From NCBI RefSeq assembly GCF_000513935.1, contig NZ_AZUY01000038.1:229-63324 (forward strand): DNA of 63,096 bases, in the 5' to 3' direction. The position numbers and the translations under genes are program-made. Origin of the DNA: Mesorhizobium sp. WSM3626. Lineage in GTDB: Bacteria; Pseudomonadota; Alphaproteobacteria; Rhizobiales; Rhizobiaceae. Below the pieces are notes generated by a model. It saw only the letters and a program-made list of their open reading frames with translations, was not told the origin of the DNA and did no database searches. Positions 8,112-16,534 of the stretch are shown piece after piece. Every line of letters begins with the position of its first letter. Position 1 is the first letter of the stretch.

Positions 8112-9083
8112 CTACGAGGATTTGCCGCCCATCACCTTGAGCGCGGGACGTTTGCGGCGGGTGACGAGGCGGCCCGCCACCGGGGCGTCGGCGCGGCCGT
8201 CATCCCCGGCCTTCTCGGCGAACAGCCAGTCCATGAACACCTGCACGATCGGCGTCGCCCGCATCTCGTTGCGGCAAACGACATAGAAGTCGTCGACCGC
8301 CGGTACCGACAGGCTGAACGGCGCGACCAGCATGCCCCTGGCGAGCAGCGCGCTTGCCGTCACCGAGTCGCCCAGCGCCACGCCATGGCCGTGCACGGCG
8401 GCTTCCGCCGTCATGCGCGCATCGCCGAGATGATGGCGCCGGCCGCGCTCGAGGTCCAGCGCGTCGGCGGCGGCCAGCCAGGTGTGCCACTCGCGGCCGT
8501 CGTCACCATGCAGCAAGACGTGGTCGGCGAGGTCGCGAACGTTACGGATCGGCCGGTTGTTGACCAGCGTCGGGCTGGCCACGGGAAACAGTTCGAGGCC
8601 CGACCATTTGCGCATCCAGCAATCGGCCCAGCTGCCATCGCCATAGTGCACGCAGACATCGATATGCGGCGCCCGGATATCCCTGGGATCGTTGGAGGGA
8701 ATGAGCGTCAGCTGGATGTCGGGATATTGCGCGGTGAAGCTGCCCAGCCTCGGAGTCATCCACAAAAGCAGCACCGCCGGCACGCAGGACACCGACAGCG
8801 CGCCGCTGCTTGCCGGCCGGGTCAGCCGTTGCGTGGCGGCGGCGATGCCGTCGAACGCAACCGATACCGCAGGCAAGAGCTCGGCGCCGTGCGGGGTCAA
8901 TTTGACCCGCTGGCCGACGCGTTCGAAAAGCTTGACGCCAAGCGATTGCTCCAGCGCCTTGATCTGGTGGCTGACGGCGCCATGGGTGACATTCAGTTCG
9001 CTCGCCGCCTTGGTCAACGAGGCATGGCGCGCCGTTGCCTCGAAGGCGCGCAGCGGGTTGAGAGGTGGCAAGCGCTTGGCCAT
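8112..9083 (-). CDS. LysR-family regulator, GcvA-like, divergent from ureohydrolase operon
   Basis: Transcription factor of 323 residues. The N-terminal helix-turn-helix (residues about 9-66) has LRAFEATARHASLTKAASEL and VTHGAVSHQIKALE, the GcvA-type pattern. A periplasmic-binding-like effector domain follows. It is divergent from the ureohydrolase gene with 211 bases between them, the classic LysR arrangement, so it probably controls that operon. An exact 7-3-7 palindrome 17 bases upstream of its start is the likely operator. The effector may be the guanidino compound or amino acid handled by the operon; this is inference. Confidence 0.88.
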   Translation of the reverse strand: MAKRLPPLNPLRAFEATARHASLTKAASELNVTHGAVSHQIKALEQSLGVKLFERVGQRVKLTPHGAELLPAVSVAFDGIAAATQRLTRPASSGALSVSCVPAVLLLWMTPRLGSFTAQYPDIQLTLIPSNDPRDIRAPHIDVCVHYGDGSWADCWMRKWSGLELFPVASPTLVNNRPIRNVRDLADHVLLHGDDGREWHTWLAAADALDLERGRRHHLGDARMTAEAAVHGHGVALGDSVTASALLARGMLVAPFSLSVPAVDDFYVVCRNEMRATPIVQVFMDWLFAEKAGDDGRADAPVAGRLVTRRKRPALKVMGGKSS

Positions 9084-9099
9084 GGATGCTCGGCTTCAT

Positions 9100-9116
9100 T
9101 GTGAGATTTTCTCACA
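9100..9116. promoter_or_regulatory. Candidate LysR operator, perfect palindrome
   Basis: TGTGAGA-TTT-TCTCACA is an exact inverted repeat with a T-N11-A core, the LysR consensus form. It lies 17-33 bases upstream of the regulator's own start and in the divergent region shared with the ureohydrolase operon. Confidence 0.6.
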
Positions 9117-9294
9117 GAAAACACCCTAACAATATCAATTGCTTTTTCAAAGCGGCTGCCAGACACTTTGCCCCAAGACAACATCAAGACGTGAAATCTG
9201 CGGACAGCCAGCGGGACAACGGCCCGGCCGGATGACGGTCGGTTCGCCCGAGGTCACCGACCGGCAACACTGCATCAGCTGAGGAGGAGCGGAT

Positions 9295-10356
9295 ATGGGA
9301 TACGATCGCGGCAAGCTCGACGCGCTGCGTCGCAAATATGGCGAGAGCCATGGCGGCGAGATGTTCGACCCGAAATTCCGCAAGGTCGCGGATAAGATTT
9401 TTTCCAAGAGCGGCACGCGGCTGGCGCCCTATTCCGGCATCCCGACTTTCCTCACCGCGCCCTACCGCGAAGTCGCCGCCGAGAATCCGGACTTCGGCGA
9501 TCTGCAGGTGGCGATAACAGGCGTGCCGATGGATCTTGGCGTCACCAACCGGCCGGGCTCGCGCTTCGGGCCGCGCGCATTGCGGGCCATCGAGCGCATC
9601 GGCCCCTACAACCATGTGCTGGAATGCGCGCCGACGCATGAGCTCAGGGTGGCCGACATCGGCGACGTTCCGTTCCAGAGCCGCTACAGGCTGGAGACCA
9701 GCCATGAGGATATCGAGCGGCGCATCAACCAGATCGTCGACGCCGGTGTCATTCCGCTGTCGGTCGGCGGCGACCACTCGATCACGCACCCGATCCTGAA
9801 GGCGGTCGGCAAGAAGGCGCCGGTCGGGCTGATCCACATCGACGCCCATTGCGACACCAGCGGCCTGTTCGACCTGACCAAATTCCACCATGGCGGCCCG
9901 TTCCGCAACGCGGTGCTCGATGGTGTGCTCGATCCGACGCGCACCATCCAGATCGGCATCCGCGGCTCGGCCGAATATTTGTGGGAATTCACCTACGAAT
10001 CCGGCATGACCGTGGTCCATGCCGAGGAGGTGACCGGGCTCGGCATTCCCGCCATCATCGAGAAGGCGCGCAGAATAGTCGGCGATGGCCCGACCTATGT
10101 GTCTTTCGACATCGACAGCGTCGACCCGGCCTTCGCGCCGGGCACGGGCACGCCGGAAGTCGGCGGGCTGACAACGCGCGAAGTGCTTGAACTGCTGCGC
10201 GGCCTCAAGGGCCTCAACATCGTCGGCGGCGACGTCGTCGAGGTGGCGCCGCAATATGACGCGACCACCAACACCGCGCATGCCGGCGCCCAGGTGCTGT
10301 TCGAGATCCTGAGCCTGATGGTGTTCAGCCCGGCAATCACAGGCAAGGGCGCCTGA
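9295..10356 (+). CDS. Ureohydrolase (agmatinase / guanidino-acid hydrolase family)
   Basis: Hydrolyses a guanidino group to urea and an amine with a two-manganese centre. The 353 residues carry the metal motifs GGDHS (about residue 158), HIDAHCDT (about 181-188) and SFDIDSVDPAFAPGTGTPE (about 267-285). DAHCDT rather than DAHxD alone, and the long N-terminus, are more like guanidinobutyrase/guanidinopropionase than biosynthetic SpeB; agmatine is still possible. The start ATG has a strong GAGGAGGAG site seven bases ahead. It is the first gene of an operon with an amino-acid importer, suggesting use of an imported guanidino acid as nitrogen source. Urea released could feed the urease encoded at 35-44 kb. 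Confidence 0.85.
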   Translation: MGYDRGKLDALRRKYGESHGGEMFDPKFRKVADKIFSKSGTRLAPYSGIPTFLTAPYREVAAENPDFGDLQVAITGVPMDLGVTNRPGSRFGPRALRAIERIGPYNHVLECAPTHELRVADIGDVPFQSRYRLETSHEDIERRINQIVDAGVIPLSVGGDHSITHPILKAVGKKAPVGLIHIDAHCDTSGLFDLTKFHHGGPFRNAVLDGVLDPTRTIQIGIRGSAEYLWEFTYESGMTVVHAEEVTGLGIPAIIEKARRIVGDGPTYVSFDIDSVDPAFAPGTGTPEVGGLTTREVLELLRGLKGLNIVGGDVVEVAPQYDATTNTAHAGAQVLFEILSLMVFSPAITGKGA

Positions 10357-10371
10357 CGATCAAAGCCAAGG

Positions 10372-10398
10372 CGGCCGCCGCGCTGGAGCCGGCGGCCG
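10372..10398 (+). other. Intercistronic hairpin after the ureohydrolase gene
   Basis: CGGCCGCCG (10372-10380) pairs exactly with CGGCGGCCG (10390-10398) across a nine-base loop. There is no following T-run, so it is more likely an mRNA-stabilising or attenuating hairpin than a terminator. Confidence 0.5.
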
Positions 10399-10430
10399 AC
10401 CCAAACAATCAAAAAGCTTCCAGAAGGGGA

Positions 10431-11246
10431 ATGACAATGACAATCCGCTCGACATTCAAATCATCCATCGCCGCCGTCCTGGTCCTGGGCGCGGCAGGTT
10501 TCGGCCTTGGCACACAGGCGGCCAAGGCTGACGCGCTGGCCGATATCACCAAGGCCGGCACCATCAACGTCGGCGTCTTCGCCGATTTCCCGCCCTTCTC
10601 CTCGGCCAGCGCCGACATGAGCCTCAAGGGCTATGACATGGACGTCGCGCAGTACATCGCCGACACGCTCAAGGTGAAGCTCAATCCGATCGCCGTCACC
10701 GGCCAGAACCGCATCCCCTATTTGAACGATCACCGCGTCGACATCCTGATGAGCGTCGGCTACTCGAAGGAGCGCGAGCAGGTCATCGACTTCGCCGCCG
10801 CCTACGCGCCCTATTACATCGCGGTCATCGGCCCGGCGGCGATGTCGGTCAAAGGCAAGGAAGACCTCGCCGGCAAGTCGATCGCCGTCAATCGCGGTAC
10901 GCTGGAAGATACCTCGCTCACCGAGGCAGCACCCGCATCGGCCGACATCAAGCGCTTCGACAACTACAATTCGGTGATCCAGGCCTTCATCTCCGGCCAG
11001 ACCCAGCTGATGGTCGTCGGCAACGACGTCGGCGCGCAGGTGCTGGCCAAGCAGGACGTGCTCAAGCCCGAGCAGAAGTTCCAGCTTCTGACCTCGCCCT
11101 CGCATATCGGCCTCAACAAGAATGAGGACGGCCTCAAGAAGGCGGTCAACGACGCCGTCGCCAAGATGTTGGCCGACGGCAAGCTGGACGAAAGCTCGAA
11201 GACCTGGCTGAAGACGCCGCTCAACCCCGACAACCTCAAGGATTGA
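10431..11246 (+). CDS. Polar amino acid ABC transporter substrate-binding protein
   Basis: Periplasmic binding protein of 271 residues, SBP_bac_3 family. A signal peptide (residues 1-34, ending QAAKADA) is followed by ITKAGTINVGVFADFPPFSS, the usual opening of this family, and LKGYDMDVAQYIAD. It would hand a polar or basic amino acid, or a guanidino acid, to the two permeases encoded next. Two starts are possible six bases apart (10431 and 10437); AGAAGGGG lies upstream. The operon order is ureohydrolase, this gene, permease, permease. Confidence 0.87.
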   Translation: MTMTIRSTFKSSIAAVLVLGAAGFGLGTQAAKADALADITKAGTINVGVFADFPPFSSASADMSLKGYDMDVAQYIADTLKVKLNPIAVTGQNRIPYLNDHRVDILMSVGYSKEREQVIDFAAAYAPYYIAVIGPAAMSVKGKEDLAGKSIAVNRGTLEDTSLTEAAPASADIKRFDNYNSVIQAFISGQTQLMVVGNDVGAQVLAKQDVLKPEQKFQLLTSPSHIGLNKNEDGLKKAVNDAVAKMLADGKLDESSKTWLKTPLNPDNLKD

Positions 11247-11252
11247 GTTGAC

Positions 11253-11909
11253 GTGGCCTTCGGCTGGCTTCCAGGTGCCGTGGGCGACATCGCGCACGGC
11301 GCCGCGACGACGATCCTTTTGATCGCCGTCACCACGCTGGCGGGAACGCTGCTCAGCATCCTCGGTGCCGCCGGGCGGCGAAACGGCCCCGCGCTGCTGC
11401 GCCGGGCCATCGCCTGGTATGTCGAGGTGATGCGCAACACGCCGTTCCTTGTGCAGCTGTTCTTCATCTTCTTCGGCCTGCCGAGCCTCGGCATCAGGCT
11501 TGACCCGATCCTGGCCGCCATGCTGGCGATGACGCTCAACATGGCGGCCTACACGATCGAGATCGTCGGCGCCGGGCTCGACGCGGTGCCGCACGGGCAG
11601 ACGGAAGCGGCCCTGGCGCTCGGGCTGAGGCCGCGCCAGGTGTTCATCAAGATCGTGCTGCCGCAGGCGCTCAAGATCATCTATCCCGCGCTGACCAGCC
11701 AGATCGTCATCATGATGCTGGAATCCGCCGTGGTGTCGCAGATCGCGGTGCGCGAACTGACCTATGAGGCCGACATGCTGCAGGCGCGCACTTTTCGCTC
11801 GTTCGAGACCTATTTCGTCGTGACGCTGGTCTATCTCTTGATGTCAATGGCCTTGCGGCGGCTGCTGGTGTCAGGCGGACGCAGGGCGCTCGGAGCGGGC
11901 GTGTCATGA
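11253..11909 (+). CDS. Polar amino acid ABC transporter permease (HisM/GlnP type)
   Basis: Inner-membrane permease of 218 residues with five predicted helices. The family loop EVMRNTPFLVQLFFIFFGLP and the EAA loop (QTEAALALGLRPRQVFIKIVLPQA) are both present. The start is GTG at 11253, six bases after the binding-protein stop; no nearby ATG fits. Its stop overlaps the next permease start in ATGA. Together they would make a heterodimeric channel. An ATPase gene is missing from the operon. Confidence 0.87.
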   Translation: MAFGWLPGAVGDIAHGAATTILLIAVTTLAGTLLSILGAAGRRNGPALLRRAIAWYVEVMRNTPFLVQLFFIFFGLPSLGIRLDPILAAMLAMTLNMAAYTIEIVGAGLDAVPHGQTEAALALGLRPRQVFIKIVLPQALKIIYPALTSQIVIMMLESAVVSQIAVRELTYEADMLQARTFRSFETYFVVTLVYLLMSMALRRLLVSGGRRALGAGVS

Positions 11910-12553
11910 TCGAGTTCACGCTCTGGGACATCGTGCGCAACCTTCTGCTTGCCGCGCGCTGGACGGTGCTTTTGTCGCTGGCCGCCTTCGTCGGCGGCGC
12001 GCTGGTCGGAATGGCGGTGCTCTTCTTCAGGATCGCCAAGAACAAATGGAGCCGGCGCCTTGCCTCCGGCTACATCGCCCTGTTCCAGGGAACGCCGCTT
12101 CTGATGCAGCTCTTCCTGATGTTCTTCGGCCTGCCGATGCTCGGCCTGCGCATCGAGCCCTGGACCGCGGCGGTGCTCGGCCTGACCTTCTTCGCCAGCG
12201 CCTATCTCGCCGAAATCTGGCGCAGCGGTGTCGACGCGCTGCCGCTTGGTCAATGGGACGCCGGAGCCAGCCTCGGCCTGCACTATCTGCAGGAGCTCAG
12301 GCTGATCATCCTGCCGCAGGCGTTCGCGATCACACGCGCGCCGACGGTCGGCTTCCTGGTGCAGCTGATCAAATCGACCGCGCTGACCTCGATCATCGGC
12401 TTCGAGGAATTGGTGCGGACTTCGAATGCCATCAACAACGCCACCTTCGAACCATTCAAGGTCTACGGGCTGGTGGCGCTGATCTTCTTCGTCATGTGCT
12501 TCCCGCTGACGCAATATGCGCGGCGGCTGGAGAAGCGGGCGGCGGCGCACTGA
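11906..12553 (+). CDS. Polar amino acid ABC transporter permease (HisQ/GlnP type)
   Basis: Partner permease of 215 residues with about five helices. FQGTPLLMQLFLMFFGLPML and the EAA-loop sequence GQWDAGASLGLHYLQELRLI mark the family. It overlaps the previous gene by ATGA and is the last gene of the operon on the plus strand. No ATP-binding gene follows; the next gene is on the other strand. The transporter must therefore borrow an ATPase from elsewhere in the genome, if functional. A weak hairpin (ATGTTG...CAACAT) follows the stop. Confidence 0.87.
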   Translation: MIEFTLWDIVRNLLLAARWTVLLSLAAFVGGALVGMAVLFFRIAKNKWSRRLASGYIALFQGTPLLMQLFLMFFGLPMLGLRIEPWTAAVLGLTFFASAYLAEIWRSGVDALPLGQWDAGASLGLHYLQELRLIILPQAFAITRAPTVGFLVQLIKSTALTSIIGFEELVRTSNAINNATFEPFKVYGLVALIFFVMCFPLTQYARRLEKRAAAH

Positions 12554-12634
12554 GCCGAAAGCATGTTGTGTTGACCAACATCGACGCGACCGCAAGCTGG
12601 GAAGCTGTGTGCTGTTAGAGCGTAAGTAGCCATC

Positions 12635-12820
12635 CTAATTTTCAGCATGGCTGAAGACGACAGTTCCATTGTCCTTGCGAACTTCAACGCAAATGATCCC
12701 CTCGTCACCCCTTCGGGTCTGAAACATGGAAATTGCGTGATCTTTTGCCACCTTTTCGGCGTCAAAGATCACCTTGTCAATGATGCCCTGTCTTCCATAC
12801 CAAATAACGGTGAACGCCAT
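12635..12820 (-). CDS. Small conserved-looking protein of unknown function
   Basis: A 61-residue cytosolic protein beginning MAFTVIWYGRQGIIDKVIFD. It is supported by an excellent ribosome-binding site: GGAGG lies six bases before the ATG. The amino-acid composition is that of a folded protein, with alternating hydrophobic residues suggesting a small beta-sheet (VCVEVR-like strands near the C-terminus). No signal peptide and no cysteine pair. I do not recognise a named family. It lies convergent to the permease gene and alone on its strand, so it probably has its own promoter. Confidence 0.6.
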   Translation of the reverse strand: MAFTVIWYGRQGIIDKVIFDAEKVAKDHAISMFQTRRGDEGIICVEVRKDNGTVVFSHAEN

Positions 12821-12885
12821 TCGCCGCCTCCATTCAGGGCACCATAGGCGCTCTTACCGGTACCTTCAAACGGCGTCTGTGGCCA

Positions 12886-12911
12886 AAAGGCGGCGCGAAA
12901 CGGCCGCCTTT
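12886..12911 (-). terminator. Rho-independent terminator of the secreted-protein gene
   Basis: Read on the minus strand, AAAGGCGGC pairs exactly with GCCGCCTTT over an eight-base loop and ends in TTTT. It lies 10 bases after the stop of the gene at 12921-13208. Confidence 0.6.
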
Positions 12912-12920
12912 CCCGCAAAT

Positions 12921-13208
12921 TCAGCCACCCATCTTCTTGGCCATCGCGCAGAAATCCGCATGCGACTTGTTGATCGTGGTGTCGCCGCAGTCTTTCAACA
13001 CCGCCTTCTGTTCATCTGGCTTCATGGACATCCATGCTGTCTTGAAATCCGCTTCCGACCTGAGTGTTTTCATGCCGGCATCGGTGAAGAACGGCGACAT
13101 CTTTGCCGGATCGTCGAGCGCGGAGGTGCCGCCAGCAGATCCAGCCAGCGCCGAGCCAGTCATCATTGCGAGCGCCATCGCGCCCATAGTGAGCATTTTG
13201 AAGGTCAT
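12921..13208 (-). CDS. Small secreted protein of unknown function
   Basis: A 95-residue protein with a clear signal peptide (MTFKMLTMGAMALAMMTGSALA). The mature part is about 73 residues and holds two cysteines in KDCGDTT and ADFCAMA, which could form a disulfide. The start at 13208 was chosen because GAGGAG lies six bases ahead; the ATG just upstream (MKMTF) would sit directly on that site. No recognised domain. It stands alone on the minus strand and is followed by a terminator hairpin. Confidence 0.72.
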   Translation of the reverse strand: MTFKMLTMGAMALAMMTGSALAGSAGGTSALDDPAKMSPFFTDAGMKTLRSEADFKTAWMSMKPDEQKAVLKDCGDTTINKSHADFCAMAKKMGG

Positions 13209-13738
13209 TTTCATCTCCTCACGATTTACGTCGATCGTATGCAACGATCATCTCTCGAAACGTCATCGTGCAGGAAAGGTTGCCCGCCTGCGTCGAAAGG
13301 CGGAATTCTATTCCGGAAATGCAGTTTGGACGCAAAGGGCGCGGAGACTCAGCCTGAACCGAAGTCCTGCCGCTGCTCGTCCAGCCGCCGACGTGACCTT
13401 GAGCAGCGCGAGGCTCAGGTGCCCCGCATTGGCGGCCAGGGTCCGGAAGCCCGCCTCACCAAATGCTACCAACAACCATGCAATCCAGGCTTTTGCGCAG
13501 ATAGATGCTGCCAGGCGTCGTTGTTCCCGGCGTGTCGGTCGCAGCAACAGCTCTTCCGCTTTTGAGTCCCGCCATCCCGAAAACAGACGGGTCTGCTCAC
13601 GGCCCCTATTGAGACGTGCCTCGGTTCTAAGCGTCGGCTCATTGTGCCCAGCGGTCGTTTCGCGGCCGTTCTGAAGGCGCCATTTGATGCGCCTCAATGT
13701 TGGGACGAGCGACCGCCGAACCGACGGCCGTCTTGCGT
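13209..13738. other. 530-base stretch without a supported gene
   Basis: This holds the promoter region of the secreted-protein gene on the left and the region downstream of the MATE gene. Open frames cross it on both strands, but they are arginine-rich, have no ribosome-binding sites and match no family I know. Nothing functional is seen apart from the expected promoter. Confidence 0.5.
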
Positions 13739-15142
13739 TCAGTGCCCGAGCGCCAGCGATGGCGCGATGCGGTCGCGGCGCAGCCAGCGGGCCAGGAGCA
13801 GGGCCGCCACCACGGCCAGCCCCGACGACAGGCCAATCCAGATGCCGACGCCATGGAAGCCGAAATGGAACGCGAGCAGCACACCGAGCGGCAGGCCGAC
13901 GCCCCAATAGCCTATCGCGGCGTAGATCATCGGCACCTTGGTGTCGTGCAGGCCGCGCAGCATGCCGGCGGCAACCGCCTGCGCGCCGTCGAAGACCTGG
14001 AACAGGGCGGCAAACACCAGGAACGACACGGCAAGCGCGATCACCCTGGCATTGGCCGGATTGCCGAGGTCGATGAAGGCGCTGATCAGGAGATGCGGCC
14101 AAAGCACCATCACCAGTCCCATCAGCGCCATGAACGAGACGCCGATGACGAAGGCGGTCCAGCCGGCGCGCGAGACGCCCTCGGGATTGCCGGCGCCATG
14201 CGCGAGCCCGACCCGCACCGTCACCGCCTGGTTGAGGCCGAGCGGGACCATGAAGGAGATCGAGGCGATCTGGATGGCGATCGCGTGCGCGGCCAGAGAA
14301 TCCGCGTCGATCAGGCCCATCAGCAGGGCTGCCGCGTTGAAGATCGTCACCTCGAAGGCAAGGATGCCGGCGATCGGCAATCCGAGCCGCAGCAGGCCCT
14401 TGAAGCGCGGCCAGTCGGACCGCCAGAAACGGCCGAACAGATGGTAGCGCCGGAATTTCTTCTCCAGAATCACCACGACAGCCATGCCGACGAACATCAG
14501 CGTGCTGGACAGCGAGGTGGCAAGACCAGAGCCGGCGATGCCCATGGCCGGAACCCCGAGATTGCCGAACATGAACAGCCAGTTGAAGAAGGCGTTGCAG
14601 GCGACGGCGACGAAAACGATGATCAGCGCCCAGCCCGGCCGCTCCAGCGCCGAGATGAACGAACGCAGCACGATATAGCCGTAGAAAGGCAGCACCGCCC
14701 ATTCCAGCCAGCGCAGGTAGATGCCGGCCTGATGCGCCAGCGCGGGCTCCTGGCCCATGGCCAGCAGAATGGCCTCGCCGTGCCAAAGCACGAGCCAGAT
14801 CGGGATCGCGATCAGGATCGCCAGCCACAGGCCCTGACGCACGGTGCGGCGCAGATCGCGCACGGAATGGCGGCGGCGGCCAAGCTCGGTGGCGATCATC
14901 GGCGAAGTCGCCAGCATCAGGCCGAGGCCGAAGATCAGCGGCATGAAATAGAGGTTGGCGCCAAGCGCGCCGCTGGCCAGCGCGTCCGCGCCGAGGCGTC
15001 CCATCATCATGACGTCGGTGGCGGTCATCGCCGTCTGCCCGAGATTGGTCAGCACCATCGGCCAGGCCAGCGCCAGCGTCGCCCTGATTTCCCGACGCCA
15101 AAGATTTTCCGGCGCGCGAGCGCCGGCTTCGATCGCAGACAT
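13739..15142 (-). CDS. MATE-family multidrug/cation exporter
   Basis: Membrane exporter of 467 residues with twelve predicted helices in two MatE halves. The N-terminal half contains LALAWPMVLTNLGQTAMTAT and DVMMMGRLGADALA, the family opening. The second half repeats the pattern (LRLGLPIAGILAFEVTIFNA). It would expel drugs or cationic metabolites using a sodium or proton gradient. The start ATG follows an AGAGCAGGAC site. It is divergent from the AraC regulator gene, with 234 bases between, so that regulator could control it. Closest in type to NorM; substrate unknown. Confidence 0.9.
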   Translation of the reverse strand: MSAIEAGARAPENLWRREIRATLALAWPMVLTNLGQTAMTATDVMMMGRLGADALASGALGANLYFMPLIFGLGLMLATSPMIATELGRRRHSVRDLRRTVRQGLWLAILIAIPIWLVLWHGEAILLAMGQEPALAHQAGIYLRWLEWAVLPFYGYIVLRSFISALERPGWALIIVFVAVACNAFFNWLFMFGNLGVPAMGIAGSGLATSLSSTLMFVGMAVVVILEKKFRRYHLFGRFWRSDWPRFKGLLRLGLPIAGILAFEVTIFNAAALLMGLIDADSLAAHAIAIQIASISFMVPLGLNQAVTVRVGLAHGAGNPEGVSRAGWTAFVIGVSFMALMGLVMVLWPHLLISAFIDLGNPANARVIALAVSFLVFAALFQVFDGAQAVAAGMLRGLHDTKVPMIYAAIGYWGVGLPLGVLLAFHFGFHGVGIWIGLSSGLAVVAALLLARWLRRDRIAPSLALGH

Positions 15143-15376
15143 TGTCCTGCTCTTTCAGAACACGGCGCGTCGGGCCACGCCCGGAAGCCGCACAGCAACG
15201 GCACGAAATGGCGCCGTTTGCGCCGTCTATTGAACGAAATGCGACATGAAGGCAAGGGAGGAGGCGCCAGAACAGATTGAGCCAGCACCTTGCCCGGGAA
15301 CCGCCGCCTCGTTCCCTTGCCGGCCAGGGACTGCTACGGATCCAACACCGGCGACCGGGGAATTGTGGGAGGCAGG

Positions 15377-16294
15377 ATGGCGTTCAGACGCAGAAAAAAC
15401 ACGGCAGCGATCCCGCGCACGGCGCCTTCCTTCGAGCATATCGTCACCGAGGCGAGCGACAGTTTCCTGTGGCGGCTGGACGACTATCCCTGGGAGCGCA
15501 ATGTCTGGAACTTCCACCCGGAGTACGAGATCCATCTGCTGCGGAAATCCTCCGGCGTGGTCCTCGTCGGTGACCATATCGGCGAGTTCGGGCCGGGCTA
15601 CCTCACCATCGTCGGCGGCGGCCTGCCGCATGACTGGGTCACCGCGGTGCAGCCGGGCGAATTGATCGATGGCCGCGACATCGTGCTGCAATTCGATCCC
15701 GAGCGGCTGCGCGGGTCGGCTGACATGCTACCCGAACTGCGCGAACTGGAGCCGTTCCTGGAACGGTCTCTGCGCGGCATCGTCTTCCACGGCGGAACCG
15801 CGCTTGAAGGCGCCGCGCTCATGGAGCGGATGGGCACGGTGCAAGGGCTGACCCGGTTCTGCCTGTTCCTCGAACTGGTCGATCTGCTGGCCAGGACCGA
15901 CGAGTATGAGCTGTTGTCATCGCCGGACTTCCAGCCGGTTCTCGACGCCGCCTCGCTCGACATCGTCCAGCGCACGCTGACCTATCTGTTCCAGCATTTC
16001 GCCGAAGATCTGAAGCTGCCTGAGGTGGCCGAGCTGGCCGGCATGAGCGAAAGCACCTTCTCGCGCTTCTTCCAGAAGAACACCGGCAACTCCTTCAGCG
16101 ACCATCTTGCCAAGCTCAGGCTGTGGCAGGCGTGCAAGCTCCTGGCCGACACCGATATCCCGATCACCGACATCTGTTTCCAGGTCGGCTACATGAACAT
16201 CTCCAACTTCAACCGCGCCTTCCTGCGCAAGCACAAGATGACGCCGTCATCCTATCGCAAGCTGTCGCGGCAGCGTCTGGCGATGCGCGCATAA
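15377..16294 (+). CDS. AraC-family transcriptional regulator
   Basis: DNA-binding regulator of 305 residues. The start at 15377 follows GGGAGGCAGG; an upstream in-frame reading has no such site. The N-terminal half is a cupin-like sensing domain (WNFHPEYEIHLLRKSSG, then GDHIGEFGPGYLTIVGGG). The C-terminal 100 residues hold two helix-turn-helices: LPEVAELAGMSESTFSRFFQ and ITDICFQVGYMNISNFNRAF, ending in KHKMTPSSYRK. It precedes the sugar ABC operon on the same strand, so it probably activates that operon in response to its substrate. A 20-base hairpin overlaps its stop. Confidence 0.88.
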   Translation: MAFRRRKNTAAIPRTAPSFEHIVTEASDSFLWRLDDYPWERNVWNFHPEYEIHLLRKSSGVVLVGDHIGEFGPGYLTIVGGGLPHDWVTAVQPGELIDGRDIVLQFDPERLRGSADMLPELRELEPFLERSLRGIVFHGGTALEGAALMERMGTVQGLTRFCLFLELVDLLARTDEYELLSSPDFQPVLDAASLDIVQRTLTYLFQHFAEDLKLPEVAELAGMSESTFSRFFQKNTGNSFSDHLAKLRLWQACKLLADTDIPITDICFQVGYMNISNFNRAFLRKHKMTPSSYRKLSRQRLAMRA

Positions 16295-16301
16295 GCGCAT
16301 C
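16282..16301 (+). other. Hairpin spanning the AraC-regulator stop codon
   Basis: GATGCGC (16282-16288) pairs exactly with GCGCATC (16295-16301) across GCATAA, which includes the TAA stop. There is no T-run. It could end or stabilise the regulator transcript ahead of the ABC operon. Confidence 0.4.
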
Positions 16302-16534
16302 CTGAATCATCGTTTGGACCAGATCGATACTCATGTGACGCGCTCCATACGGGTGCGCCGGTTTTTGCGCTGCACAATGCATAAAAGTACAGGTCAGCTG
16401 CAACGGGGCTTCTAGCGTCGCCCAACGCAACTGCCCATTTTGGCGATGGGTGGCATGTCGTTCGGGCGATGGTGAGGATCGCGTAACCCGAGGACCTGCG
16501 CTTCCTGCGACGTATTCCTGGAGGAGAAAAGATC

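Noticed and set aside
10372..10398. Calling the hairpin after the ureohydrolase gene a terminator
   Set aside because: It has no T-run and is followed closely by a gene of the same operon.
13308..13738. Long extension of open frames downstream of the MATE gene
   Set aside because: Arg-rich, no ribosome site, and no family resemblance; the frames exist because GC-rich DNA has few stops.
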